From Pseudomonadota bacterium (lineage in GTDB: Bacteria > Pseudomonadota > Gammaproteobacteria > Steroidobacterales > JBCBZW01), in NCBI GenBank assembly GCA_039815145.1, contig JBCBZW010000022.1, positions 1 to 58,240 on the forward strand: a DNA stretch of 58,240 bases. Direction: 5' to 3'. This document shows positions 32,934 to 41,879 of this stretch, piece by piece. The translations under genes were made by a program, and so were the position numbers. Within the stretch, counting starts at the first letter, position 1; every line of letters begins with the position of its first letter. Under the pieces are notes generated by a model. That model was not told where the DNA came from. It saw only the letters and a program-made list of their open reading frames with translations, and did not search any database.

Positions 32934-34607
32934 ATGTCTGATATCGAAATCGCACGCAAAGCCAAGATGCGCCCGATCATCGAGCTGGCCGGAGAGCGGC
33001 TCGGGATCGAAGCTACTCATCTGGACCCCTACGGCCACTACAAGGCCAAGCTCTCCCTGGAGCACATCGGCGCCTTGGCCGACAAGCCCGATGGCAAGTT
33101 GATCCTGGTCACGGCCATCAGTCCCACACCGGCGGGCGAGGGCAAGACCACCACCACCGTGGGCCTCGGCGATGCGCTGAACCGCATCGGCCGCAAGACC
33201 GTGGTCTGCCTGCGCGAACCATCGCTCGGGCCGTGCTTCGGCGTGAAGGGTGGTGCCGCCGGCGGTGGTTACGCTCAGGTGGTGCCGATGGAAGACATCA
33301 ATCTGCACTTCACCGGCGACTTCCATGCGATCGGCGCGGCCCACAACCTGCTCTCGGCAATGATTGACAACCACATCAATCACGGCAACGCGCTGGAGCT
33401 GGATCCCAGGCTCATTCAATGGAAGCGCGTGGTCGACATGAACGACCGCGCCCTGCGCCAGATAACCGTCGGCCTCGGCGGCACGCCAAACGGCTTCCCG
33501 CGCGAAGACGGCTACGACATCGTCGTGGCCTCGGAAGTGATGGCCATACTGTGCCTCGCCGATGGCCTGGCGGATCTCAAGGAGCGTCTCGGGCGCATCA
33601 TCGTCGGCTACAAGCGTGACCGCACGACCCCGGTCTACGCCCAGGACCTGAATGCGCACGGTGCCATGGCGGCCCTGCTCAAGGACGCCATCAAGCCGAA
33701 CGTGGTGCAGACCCTGGAGAACAACCTGGCGTTCATCCACGGTGGCCCCTTCGCGAACATCGCCCACGGCTGCAACACGGTCATGGCGACCAAGACCGCC
33801 CTCAAGCTGGCCGACTACGTCGTCACCGAGGCCGGTTTCGGCGCGGATCTCGGTGCCGAGAAGTTCATCGACATCAAGTGCCGCAAGGCGGGACTGAAGC
33901 CGGCGGCGGTGGTGCTGGTGGCCACGGTGCGTGCGCTGAAGTTCCACGGCGGTGTGGACAAGGCGGAGCTCAACACGGAAAACCTGGCGGCGCTGGAGGA
34001 GGGCCTCTCCAATCTCGAACGACACGTGAGCAACATCACGGAACGTTACGGGCTTCCTTGCGTTGTCGGCATCAATCACTTCACCTTCGATACGGACGCG
34101 GAGATAGCGGCGGTGAAGGCCCGCTGCGAGAAGCTCGGGGTCGAGGTGGTGGTGGCGCGGCACTGGGCTGACGGTGGCGCGGGCGCCGAAGACCTCGCCA
34201 CAAAGATCGCCGGGATCCTGGACGAACGCCCGGGGACCCACCAGTACGTGTACCCCGACGATGCGTCTCTGTGGGAGAAGATCGAAGCAGTCGCCACGCG
34301 CGTTTACGGGGCGTCGGATATCAGCGCCGACCCGAAGGTGAAGGCCAAGCTTGCGGAATGGTCAGCCCTGTATCCGGATTATCCGGTGTGCATGGCCAAG
34401 ACGCAGATGAGCTTCTCCACCGACCCCGGTCTGCGCGGAGCGCCGTCCGGACATACGGTTCACGTCAGGGATGTGCGGCTAGCGAACGGGGCAGGATTCA
34501 TCGTGGCGATCTGTGGCAGCATCATGACCATGCCCGGGCTGCCCAAGGCCCCAGCTGCCGAGCGAATCGACATCGACGAGAACGGCAGCATCAGCGGCTT
34601 GTTCTGA
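32934..34607 (+). CDS. ftfL: Formate-tetrahydrofolate ligase
   Basis: Makes 10-formyl-THF from formate, THF and ATP, feeding formate carbon into assimilation. 557 aa, full length. The P-loop '[18 protein letters not shown]' lies near residue 65, with '[21 protein letters not shown]', '[13 protein letters not shown]' and 'GVNHF'-like 'VGINHF'. Starts 15 bp after ppc in the serine-cycle operon. The cyclohydrolase and dehydrogenase needed downstream (fchA/mtdA or folD) are not in this window. Confidence 0.96.
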   Translation: MSDIEIARKAKMRPIIELAGERLGIEATHLDPYGHYKAKLSLEHIGALADKPDGKLILVTAISPTPAGEGKTTTTVGLGDALNRIGRKTVVCLREPSLGPCFGVKGGAAGGGYAQVVPMEDINLHFTGDFHAIGAAHNLLSAMIDNHINHGNALELDPRLIQWKRVVDMNDRALRQITVGLGGTPNGFPREDGYDIVVASEVMAILCLADGLADLKERLGRIIVGYKRDRTTPVYAQDLNAHGAMAALLKDAIKPNVVQTLENNLAFIHGGPFANIAHGCNTVMATKTALKLADYVVTEAGFGADLGAEKFIDIKCRKAGLKPAAVVLVATVRALKFHGGVDKAELNTENLAALEEGLSNLERHVSNITERYGLPCVVGINHFTFDTDAEIAAVKARCEKLGVEVVVARHWADGGAGAEDLATKIAGILDERPGTHQYVYPDDASLWEKIEAVATRVYGASDISADPKVKAKLAEWSALYPDYPVCMAKTQMSFSTDPGLRGAPSGHTVHVRDVRLANGAGFIVAICGSIMTMPGLPKAPAAERIDIDENGSISGLF

Positions 34608-34621
34608 TTTTTTATGAAGCT

Positions 34622-34652
34622 GATTCGAGAGGCGGACAGCACCTCGCGAATC
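34622..34652 (+). repeat. Intergenic hairpin between ftfL and glyA
   Basis: Arms GATTCGAGAGG (34622-34632) and CCTCGCGAATC (34642-34652) pair over 11 bp with one mismatch and a 9-nt loop. It fills the only large gap (78 bp) inside the serine-cycle operon. It may moderate transcription or protect the upstream mRNA. No T-run follows, so a strong terminator is unlikely. Confidence 0.6.
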
Positions 34653-34685
34653 GACTTGCGCTATTGATTACTGGAGGTTAGTGGA

Positions 34686-35936
34686 GTGTTTAACAAGACC
34701 GACTCCATCGAGCAGTTCGATCCGGCCCTGTGGGAGGCGATGAGCCACGAGGTGACTCGTCAGGAAGAACACATCGAGCTGATTGCATCTGAGAACTACA
34801 CGAGCCCCCGGGTGATGCAGGCGCAGGGATCCGTCCTCACCAACAAGTACGCCGAGGGCTACCCGGGCAAGCGCTACTACGGCGGTTGTGAGTACGTCGA
34901 CGTGGCGGAGCAGCTGGCGATCGATCGGGCCAAAGAACTGTACGGCGCCGACTACGCAAACGTGCAGCCCCACTCCGGTTCTCAGGCCAACGCCGCCGTC
35001 TTCATGGCCCTGCTTCAGCCCCACGACAAGATCATGGGTATGAGCCTCGACCACGGCGGGCACCTGACCCACGGCGCCAAACCGAACTTCTCCGGCAAGA
35101 TCTACGATGCCACCCAGTACGGTGTGGACTCCGATGGCCGCCTCGACTTCGATGTCATCGAGGAGATCGCCGTCGAGCAGAAGCCGAAGATGATCATCGG
35201 TGGCTTTTCTGCGTACTCGGGAATCATCGAGTGGGGCCGCTTCCGCGAGATCGCCGACAAGGTGGGCGCTTACCTCGTGGTCGACATGGCGCACGTCTCA
35301 GGTCTCGTCGCGAGTGGCCACTACCCCAACCCCGTGCCTCACGCCGACGCGGTGACGACGACCACCCACAAGACACTGCGCGGCCCTCGCGGCGGTCTCA
35401 TCGTGGCGCGCAAAAACGATGAGCTCACCAAGAAGTACAACAGCCTGATCTTCCCCGGTATCCAGGGCGGGCCCCTGATGCACGTGATCGCGGCCAAGGC
35501 CGTGGCCTTCAAGGAGGCCTTGGAGCCAGGCTTTAAGGACTACCAGACTCAGGTCTTGAAGAACGCCCAGACCATGGCGGAGACCATGATCGGTCGCGGC
35601 TTCAAGGTGGTTTCCGGTGGTACACAAAACCACCTGTTCTTGCTCGACCTCGTGGACAAGGGCCTGACGGGCAAGGCCGCGGACGCCGCGCTAGGGCGAG
35701 CCAACATCACAGTGAACAAGAACACGGTGCCGAACGATCCGCAATCACCCTTCGTGACCTCGGGCGTTCGCATCGGCTCACCGGCCATCACCACGCGCGG
35801 CTTCAAGGAAAAGGAAGTGATGCAGGTGGCGAACTGGATCGCTGACGTGTTGGAAGACATCGAGAGCGAAGCCACGCTCACGCGCGTCAAGAATGAGGTG
35901 GTCGAGCTGTGCTCCCGCTTCCCCGTCTATCGTTGA
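34686..35936 (+). CDS. glyA: Serine hydroxymethyltransferase
   Basis: PLP enzyme joining methylene-THF and glycine to serine, the entry of C1 carbon into the serine cycle. 416 aa. The Schiff-base Lys is K229 in '[13 protein letters not shown]'. N-terminal '[19 protein letters not shown]' and '[20 protein letters not shown]' are typical. The start is GTG at 34686 with GGAGG eight bases before it. Its place in the C1 operon suggests a dedicated copy; a housekeeping glyA may exist elsewhere. Confidence 0.96.
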   Translation: MFNKTDSIEQFDPALWEAMSHEVTRQEEHIELIASENYTSPRVMQAQGSVLTNKYAEGYPGKRYYGGCEYVDVAEQLAIDRAKELYGADYANVQPHSGSQANAAVFMALLQPHDKIMGMSLDHGGHLTHGAKPNFSGKIYDATQYGVDSDGRLDFDVIEEIAVEQKPKMIIGGFSAYSGIIEWGRFREIADKVGAYLVVDMAHVSGLVASGHYPNPVPHADAVTTTTHKTLRGPRGGLIVARKNDELTKKYNSLIFPGIQGGPLMHVIAAKAVAFKEALEPGFKDYQTQVLKNAQTMAETMIGRGFKVVSGGTQNHLFLLDLVDKGLTGKAADAALGRANITVNKNTVPNDPQSPFVTSGVRIGSPAITTRGFKEKEVMQVANWIADVLEDIESEATLTRVKNEVVELCSRFPVYR

Positions 35937-35962
35937 TATCTCGGCAGGAGAACTGATCGATC

Positions 35963-37144
35963 ATGACCATGCTCACCGGAAAGCACCACCTCTTCGTCCC
36001 CGGCCCCACCAATGTGCCGCCCGAGGTTATGCGCGCCATCCACGCGGACATGGAGGACCATCGCTCGCCGCTGCTGCCGTCCTTCACCAAGCCCCTGATG
36101 GAGGACCTCAAGCAGGTCTTCAAGACCACCGAGGGGACCGTCATCGTCTTCCCCGCGTCAGGCACGGGCGGTTGGGAATCCGCCTTGCAGAACACCCTGT
36201 CGCCGGGCGACAAGGTGTTGATCGCGCGCTACGGGCAGTTCAGTCACCTGTGGATCGACATGGCTCAACGGCTCGGCCTCGACGTGATCGAGGTGGACGC
36301 CGAGTGGGGCACCGGCGTGCCCGAGGAGACCTTCGCCCAGATCCTCCGCGATGACACCGGCCATGACATCAAGGCCGTGCTCATGACCCACAACGAGACC
36401 GCCACCGGGGTCACCAGCGACGTCGCCCCCGTGCGCAAGGTGATGGACGAGGCCAAGCACCCGGCGCTGCTGTTCGTCGACGGCGTCAGCTCGATCGGCA
36501 GTATCGATTTCCGCATGGACGAATGGGGCGTCGACGTGGCCGTAAGCGGCTCGCAGAAGGGCTTCATGCTGCCGGCGGGGCTTGCGATCATCGCCGTTAG
36601 CCCGAAGGCCCTTGCTGCCCGCGAGAACGCCAAGCTCGTCCGCTGCTTCTTCGACTGGAACGACATGCTGGCGACCAACCCGGGGGGCTACTTCCCCTAC
36701 ACGCCGTCCATGCCCATGCTGCGGGGTCTGCGAGTCGCGTTGGATCGTCTGCTCGAGGAGGGCCTGGAGAACGTCTACGCCCGGCACCATCGTCTCGCCG
36801 AGGGCGTTCGCGCCGCGGTGCGCCAGGGCTGGGGCTACAAGATCTGTGCCAAGGCGACGCGTTGGGAGTCGGACACGGTCACGACCATACTGGTGCCCGA
36901 GAACATCGACGGTGCCAAGGTGGTGCAGCGGGCCGCCACGCACTACAACCTGGCCCTCGGCGCCGGCCTCTCCCAGCTTGCCGGCAAGGCCTTCCGCATC
37001 GGTCACCTCGGCGATCTCAACGAACTGATGCTCTGCGGCGCGATCAGCGGTGCCGAGATGATTCTGCGTGAATTCGGCGCCGACGTGACGCCTGGGAGCG
37101 GTGTGGCAGCGGCCACGAGCTACTGGCTGGAGAACGAACGCTAG
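35963..37144 (+). CDS. sgaA: Serine-glyoxylate aminotransferase
   Basis: Class V PLP aminotransferase moving the amino group from serine to glyoxylate, giving hydroxypyruvate and glycine. 393 aa. PLP Lys is K199 in 'SGSQKGFMLPAGL'. The N-terminus 'HLFVPGPTNVPPEV' and 'DGVSSIGSIDFRMDEWG' fit the family. Last gene of the serine-cycle operon, 26 bp after glyA; a GC-rich hairpin follows. Confidence 0.94.
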   Translation: MTMLTGKHHLFVPGPTNVPPEVMRAIHADMEDHRSPLLPSFTKPLMEDLKQVFKTTEGTVIVFPASGTGGWESALQNTLSPGDKVLIARYGQFSHLWIDMAQRLGLDVIEVDAEWGTGVPEETFAQILRDDTGHDIKAVLMTHNETATGVTSDVAPVRKVMDEAKHPALLFVDGVSSIGSIDFRMDEWGVDVAVSGSQKGFMLPAGLAIIAVSPKALAARENAKLVRCFFDWNDMLATNPGGYFPYTPSMPMLRGLRVALDRLLEEGLENVYARHHRLAEGVRAAVRQGWGYKICAKATRWESDTVTTILVPENIDGAKVVQRAATHYNLALGAGLSQLAGKAFRIGHLGDLNELMLCGAISGAEMILREFGADVTPGSGVAAATSYWLENER

Positions 37145-37162
37145 CGATTTCGCTCAGCGAGT

Positions 37163-37193
37163 GGGGCGCCGGCGGCAGCGGCCGGCGCGCCCC
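37163..37193 (+). terminator. GC-rich hairpin at the end of the serine-cycle operon
   Basis: GGGGC plus GCCGGC (37163-37173) pairs with GCCGGC and GCCCC (37181-37193) with a 2-nt bulge and a 7-nt loop. It lies 18 bp after the sgaA stop, between convergent genes. No T-run follows, so rho-independent action is uncertain. Confidence 0.45.
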
Positions 37194-37208
37194 CTCGCGG
37201 GTGGCGGC

Positions 37209-37697
37209 TCAGTCGGTCAGCCAGCCATCCACCAGGTGGTGTTCGAGATCACCCGCCTCATTTTCGTGAATGACCCGGCCACGCACGGTAATCCCGGCGT
37301 CGATCACCGTTTGCGGTGTTCCCGACACCAGCGGGTGCCACCACTCCAACCCGTCACCCTCGGCGATCCGCCGATAGGCGCACGAGCCCGGCAACCAGCT
37401 CGCGTCCCTGGTCAGCATCGACGCGGTCAGGGTGATGCACTGGGGTTGGCGGATCGAGCGGCGAGGGTAGTCGGTGCAGCGGCAGCTGTCGGTGTCCAGG
37501 AGATCGCAGCACACGTTGGTGCCGATGCGCTCTCCGGTCCGCTCATCTTCCAGGCGGAACACGCAGCAGCGGGCACAACCGTCGCAGAGTGATTCCCACT
37601 CCCGCTTCGACATCTGCTTCAGTGTCTTGCGTTCCCAGAACGGGCGGTCGTCGCCGTCATTAGGTGCGGTGCCGGGCTTGTCGCTGCGATCTGCCAT
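37209..37697 (-). CDS. ycgN: YcgN family cysteine-cluster protein
   Basis: 162 aa. Conserved Cys pattern 'CDGCARCCVF' near residue 38 and 'NVCCDLLDTDSCRC', with C-terminal 'GSCAYRRIAEG' and 'EWWHPLVSG', define the YcgN/UPF0260 family, a probable metal- or FeS-binding protein of unknown role. It converges on the serine-cycle operon and has no obvious link with C1 metabolism. Confidence 0.88.
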   Translation of the reverse strand: MADRSDKPGTAPNDGDDRPFWERKTLKQMSKREWESLCDGCARCCVFRLEDERTGERIGTNVCCDLLDTDSCRCTDYPRRSIRQPQCITLTASMLTRDASWLPGSCAYRRIAEGDGLEWWHPLVSGTPQTVIDAGITVRGRVIHENEAGDLEHHLVDGWLTD

Positions 37698-37867
37698 GGC
37701 GGGAGTGTAGCGGGCTTTGCCGGTCGAATCCGTGACGGCGATGCCTGCTGGGGGCTGTTTCAGGTGCCGGCGGGGCGCGTCGGTAGAGGGCGGGGCGCGG
37801 TTCGGCGGTCGGGGCTGGCCACGACCGCCGCCAAGTCTCGCGCCCTCGTGGGAGTCAGGGGTGGGGG

Positions 37868-38230
37868 TCAGCCGCCGAAGAGTCGCTTCAACCAGCCGAA
37901 GAAGCCGCCGCCACCACCCTTGGCCGCTTCGGCCTCGCCAGCACTCGCCGAGCTGGCTGCCGGGGCGGCCGCCGGTGCGGGGGCAGGGCTCGCCGCGGGC
38001 GCGCTCGCCGGAGCACTGCTGGCGACAGACGCGGATCCGCCGCCACCGAGCAGAAGCGCCGCGGCATCGCTACCCACTGCGGCGCTGAGCGCTTGCTGCA
38101 CGGAGCAATCGAAATGGCGACGAAGCACTGAATCACTCGGGCGCTGCGGCATGCTGGCCAGGATGTCACCCAGCTGGCTGGCGACGTGATGGCGCTTGAG
38201 CACCGAGTCTTCCGGTATCCTTGAGTTCAT
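37868..38230 (-). CDS. Small Ala/Pro-rich protein of unknown function
   Basis: 120 aa. Residues 1-60 look like a folded helical part ('HVASQLGDILASMPQRPSDSV', 21 residues here described in pieces: HVASQLGDI / LASMPQRPSDSV). A 40-residue Ala/Pro/Ser linker follows, and the tail ends 'GGGGGFFGWLKRLFGG', an amphipathic aromatic-basic peptide that could touch membrane. GGGGAG lies before the ATG. No family recognised. It lies divergent from the nucleotidyltransferase gene. Confidence 0.6.
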   Translation of the reverse strand: MNSRIPEDSVLKRHHVASQLGDILASMPQRPSDSVLRRHFDCSVQQALSAAVGSDAAALLLGGGGSASVASSAPASAPAASPAPAPAAAPAASSASAGEAEAAKGGGGGFFGWLKRLFGG

Positions 38231-38341
38231 TCCCTTGCACTCCCCGTGCGTTAACTGCCACTGAGCTCAAGTGTATCTGCCGTCCGTGATATCGAAAAGC
38301 GCCACGCTACCCGGAGCGTTGATCGGTACGACGACCACGCC

Positions 38342-39364
38342 ATGAGCGAACCCCTCGCGAGCCCGACGTCCCTGCCCGAATCGCTTCGGCAAAGCCGCGC
38401 GTGGAGTGAGGCGCGACTCGCGCAACTTCGCTCGTTGCTGGCGCAGGATGCCGTTGGCCTCGACGCGTTCGAGTGCGTGGCCGTCGCCGGATCCCTCGCC
38501 CGCGGTGAGGCGGGACCTGGTTCCGATGTCGATTGCGTGGTGGTGGGCGGCGATGCGGTCGACGAGCACGAGTCGGCGCCGGCGATGGCTCGCGTGCTAC
38601 AGGCCATCGAGGACACGGGCTTGCGAGCCCCACGCGCGGGAGGTTTTTTTCGCCGAGTGGTGCGTCGCGCAGAACTGCTCGATCCGCGGGGGCTGGGCAA
38701 ATTAGACGAGTCTCCACACGTCTACGGCAAGCGGCTTCAGTGCCTCCTCGACACGCAACCGCTGACTCAGCCAGCGCGCTATCGAGCCCTCAGGAGCGAG
38801 GTGTTGCGCTGGTTCACCCTCGGCCAGGGTACGTCCGCGCCGCTCGCCCTACTGGCCTCTGAGCTGGTGCGTTACCGGCGCAGCTACGTGGCCTATCAAA
38901 CCTACGATTTCACCCACAGCGATGAGGACAGCTGGCGCCTGCGGATGGTCAAGCTGCGCTCATCGCGCCTGGTCACCGTGGCCGGGCTGTTGGCCCTGGT
39001 GGGCGAGAGCAGTGTTCGCGAAGACCCTATCGCCTACGTCGAGGATCGCCTCGACCTCTCGCCGCTTGATCGCCTGCTGCAGGTGATGGCGCCGTCACGA
39101 CCGGCGTTGGCAATCGCCGTCGCTGAGCACTACGCGGAGGCCCACGGCGCCGTCAGCGCAGCGTCCTCCCGGCGCGCCTTGGTGGGGGAGGGTGATCCCG
39201 TTGATCGCGAGAGGCTCGCGAGCGCCGAGACGACGACGCTCGGCGTGTGGTTGCCGCCGGCGCTCGACAGCGCCCTCGAAGACCTCGCCCGCGACGTCAA
39301 CGATTTCTTCCTGACCCAGCGTGGGCACTGGGCCAGCTGGTTCTTCCACGCACTGCTGCTCTAG
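38342..39364 (+). CDS. Nucleotidyltransferase-domain protein
   Basis: 340 aa. The signature 'VAGSLARGEAGPGSDVDCVV' (exactly 20 residues) carries the GS...SDxD metal-binding motif of the pol-beta nucleotidyltransferase superfamily, near residue 48. The rest is helical. It has no HD or ACT domain as GlnD would, nor two adenylyltransferase halves as GlnE would. The acceptor is unknown: protein, small molecule or RNA. It is convergent with an amidohydrolase gene, 19 bp apart. No clear RBS is seen before the ATG. Confidence 0.7.
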   Translation: MSEPLASPTSLPESLRQSRAWSEARLAQLRSLLAQDAVGLDAFECVAVAGSLARGEAGPGSDVDCVVVGGDAVDEHESAPAMARVLQAIEDTGLRAPRAGGFFRRVVRRAELLDPRGLGKLDESPHVYGKRLQCLLDTQPLTQPARYRALRSEVLRWFTLGQGTSAPLALLASELVRYRRSYVAYQTYDFTHSDEDSWRLRMVKLRSSRLVTVAGLLALVGESSVREDPIAYVEDRLDLSPLDRLLQVMAPSRPALAIAVAEHYAEAHGAVSAASSRRALVGEGDPVDRERLASAETTTLGVWLPPALDSALEDLARDVNDFFLTQRGHWASWFFHALLL

Positions 39365-39383
39365 GCCGCAGTGCCGTGCCTTC

Positions 39384-40202
39384 TCACGCGCCCCCGCGAC
39401 CGCCCAGCTCCAGTACGCGCGCCTCGAGCGAGGCCAGCATCGAGCTCAGGTACGGCCGGAGTTGATCCGCCAGCGCCGGCGCGTAATCCCAGGGCGGCGT
39501 TTCGTGCAGATACGCCCGTTGCGCGGTCTCCATCTGGATCGCGTGTACGCCCGTCTGCGGCTGGCCGTAGTGGCGGGTGGTCCAGCCGCCCTTGAAGCGC
39601 CCGTTCAGTACCCAGTTGTAACCGCCCGCCTCAGCCGCACGGCAACCCTCCACGGTGAGCGCCTCCAGGTCCGCATGGCAGGTGGCGCCCTGATTGGTGC
39701 CGATGTTGAGCACGGGCAGCTGGCCCTCGAACAGGTAGGGGATCACCGAGCGAATCGAGTGGCAGTCGTAGAGCAGCACCGCCCCATGGCGCGCCTTCAG
39801 ACGCTCGATCTGGGTGAGGATCGCCTCGTGGTAGGGGCGGTGGTAGATAGCGACGCGCTCGGCCACCTCATCCTCGTCCGGTGCCTGGCCGTCCAGATAC
39901 AGCGATTCGCCATCGAAATCCGTCACGGGACAGGTGCCGGTGGTGTTCTGGCCGGGGTAGAGCGAACCGCCATCCGGGGAGCGGTTCAGGTCGACCACGT
40001 AGCGCGAGTAGCGGGCGGAGATCGTCGTCGCGCCGGGGAGCAAACCCGCGTAGAGCTGGTGGACGTGCCAATCCGTGTCGTCCAGGGCTCGGCCGCGCTC
40101 GGAGAGCCGAGCCAGGATGGGCTCTGGCACTTGGGTGCCCACGTGCGGGGCACTCAAGATGATCGGCGAGTCGCCTTCGTCCAGGTCGATGATGGGATCC
40201 AC
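39384..40202 (-). CDS. N-formylglutamate amidohydrolase-like enzyme
   Basis: 272 aa, FGase family. Motifs 'LSAPHVGTQVPEPI', 'VVDLNRSPDG', 'LLYDCHSIRS' (metal-binding) and 'NIGTNQGATC' match HutG-type deformylases, which release formate from N-formyl-glutamate or related N-formyl compounds. No hut genes are near. It lies between the two C1 modules, so formate released here could feed FtfL, but that is inference. Start is GTG at 40202 with GGAG upstream. Confidence 0.85.
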   Translation of the reverse strand: MDPIIDLDEGDSPIILSAPHVGTQVPEPILARLSERGRALDDTDWHVHQLYAGLLPGATTISARYSRYVVDLNRSPDGGSLYPGQNTTGTCPVTDFDGESLYLDGQAPDEDEVAERVAIYHRPYHEAILTQIERLKARHGAVLLYDCHSIRSVIPYLFEGQLPVLNIGTNQGATCHADLEALTVEGCRAAEAGGYNWVLNGRFKGGWTTRHYGQPQTGVHAIQMETAQRAYLHETPPWDYAPALADQLRPYLSSMLASLEARVLELGGRGGA

Positions 40203-40306
40203 GGATGGGCACTCCTAGGGTGGCTTGAAACCCAAGAATTATAGGCCGTTCCCGCAGCAATCGTGATGACGCACGCTGTCGGACTCGGGTCACGAATGCG
40301 CTACAC

Positions 40307-41779
40307 TTGTCCGCCCAGCGAGGCGCCTCCCGCCCCGCGATTCGGTGGGAACGGCGGAGAGTAAGCGTCCTGTCAGCATCAGCATCCCAGCGTGTCATCG
40401 AGTTGCCCTACGCTGCGGACTCGGCACGCCAGTTCCAGCACCTGTCGGCGCAGCCGTGGTTCGTCTTCCTCGACAGCTGCGTGCCACGGGCACCCCTGGG
40501 GCGATTCGATATTCTTGCCGCTCGGCCGCGCGCTACCTTGTGCACCCGCGGGGGCGTCACCGCCGTGCGCGAAGGCGACGATCTTCAGCTGAGCGATACG
40601 GATCCCTTAGACCTGCTCCGGGAGCGCCTGGGGCCACGCCAGGCACCGGTGCCAGAGCTGCCGTTCTGCGGCGGCGCCCTGGGCTACTTCGGGTACGACC
40701 TCGGCAGGCGCTTCGAGCGCTTGCCAGCGATCGCCGAGCGCGACGTCGACCTGCCGGACATGGCCGTTGGCGTGTACGACTGGGCCGTGGTGGTCGACCA
40801 TCGCGAACGGCGCACGCACCTGGTGGCCGCGCAGGCGCAGGACAGCGCCTGGTGGGAGCGAGTACACGCCCTGGTCACAGGCGGCGTCTCTTGGGGTGGC
40901 TCGGAGCGGGTGGCCGCAGCGGGCTACCAGCTGATCGGCGAATGCGTGGCGAACTTGTCGCGGCAGGACTACGCCGGCGCCTTCGCCCGCATCAAAGCGC
41001 ACATCCGCGCGGGGGATTGCTACCAGGTCAACTTCGCCCAGCGCTTCTCGGCGCCGGTCGCAGGAGATGCCTGGGCCGCGTATCGACAACTGCGCGAGGT
41101 CACCCCCGCCCCCTTCTCGAGCTTCATGCGCTTGCCGGACGGTGCCGTACTCTCCTCATCACCCGAACGATTCCTTAAGGTGCGCCGCGGCGTGGTCGAG
41201 ACCCGACCGATCAAGGGCACGCGCCCCCGCCAGCTGGGCGCCGAGGCCGACCGCGCCATGGCCCAAGAGCTTTACCAGAGCGAGAAGGATCGGGCCGAAA
41301 ACGTCATGATCGTCGATCTGCTGCGCAACGATCTGGGCAAGGTCTGCCGACCCGGGAGCGTGCGCGTGCCGGAGCTGTGGAAACTCGAGAGCTTCGAGCG
41401 GGTGCACCACCTAGTGAGCACGGTAACCGGCGAACTCGAAGAGGGGGCGGACGCCATCGAATTGCTGCGCCACTGCTTCCCCGGAGGATCGATCACCGGC
41501 GCGCCGAAGATCCGTGCCATGGAGATCATCGAGACCTTGGAACCCCACCGACGCAGCGTCTACTGCGGGGCCATCGGCTACCTGGGCGTCGACGGCAGCA
41601 TGGATACGAACATCGCCATCCGCACGATGGCCTGGCACGGCGGCATGCTGCACGCGTGGGCCGGCGGCGGCATCGTGGCGGACTCCGCGATGGATGCGGA
41701 GTATCAGGAGAGCTTCGACAAGGCCTCGGGCATGCTCGCGCTGATGCGTCGCGAGCAAGCGGCGGACCTGATCTCCTAA
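40307..41779 (+). CDS. pabB: Aminodeoxychorismate synthase component I
   Basis: Chorismate-utilising enzyme of 490 aa from TTG 40307. 'PIKGTRPRQ' and 'NDLGKVCRPGSV', 'SITGAPKIRAMEII' and 'YCGAIGYLG' identify PabB rather than TrpE. It makes aminodeoxychorismate for p-aminobenzoate, a precursor of both folate and dH4MPT. The TTG overlaps a -10-like TACACT (40302-40307) and has no RBS. An in-frame CTG at 40370 sits 10 nt after GGAG and gives a family-like N-terminus, so the real start is perhaps there. It heads the dH4MPT module, 100 bp before fhcD. Confidence 0.92.
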   Translation: MSAQRGASRPAIRWERRRVSVLSASASQRVIELPYAADSARQFQHLSAQPWFVFLDSCVPRAPLGRFDILAARPRATLCTRGGVTAVREGDDLQLSDTDPLDLLRERLGPRQAPVPELPFCGGALGYFGYDLGRRFERLPAIAERDVDLPDMAVGVYDWAVVVDHRERRTHLVAAQAQDSAWWERVHALVTGGVSWGGSERVAAAGYQLIGECVANLSRQDYAGAFARIKAHIRAGDCYQVNFAQRFSAPVAGDAWAAYRQLREVTPAPFSSFMRLPDGAVLSSSPERFLKVRRGVVETRPIKGTRPRQLGAEADRAMAQELYQSEKDRAENVMIVDLLRNDLGKVCRPGSVRVPELWKLESFERVHHLVSTVTGELEEGADAIELLRHCFPGGSITGAPKIRAMEIIETLEPHRRSVYCGAIGYLGVDGSMDTNIAIRTMAWHGGMLHAWAGGGIVADSAMDAEYQESFDKASGMLALMRREQAADLIS

Positions 41780-41879
41780 GCATGTCGAGGGCCAGCGCGC
41801 ACCACCGATGTCGGTATGTCGCCGCGCTCGTCCAACCTGAGAACGCACTACAAATCTTTCCTTATCTGGAGCACACCTC

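Noticed and set aside
32550-34241. Long minus-strand open frame across ppc and ftfL (563 codons)
   Set aside because: Lies opposite two certain genes and crosses their boundary; no RBS or recognisable domain.
38342-39364. GlnD or GlnE
   Set aside because: The nucleotidyltransferase motif is shared but length and missing HD, ACT or second transferase domains exclude both.
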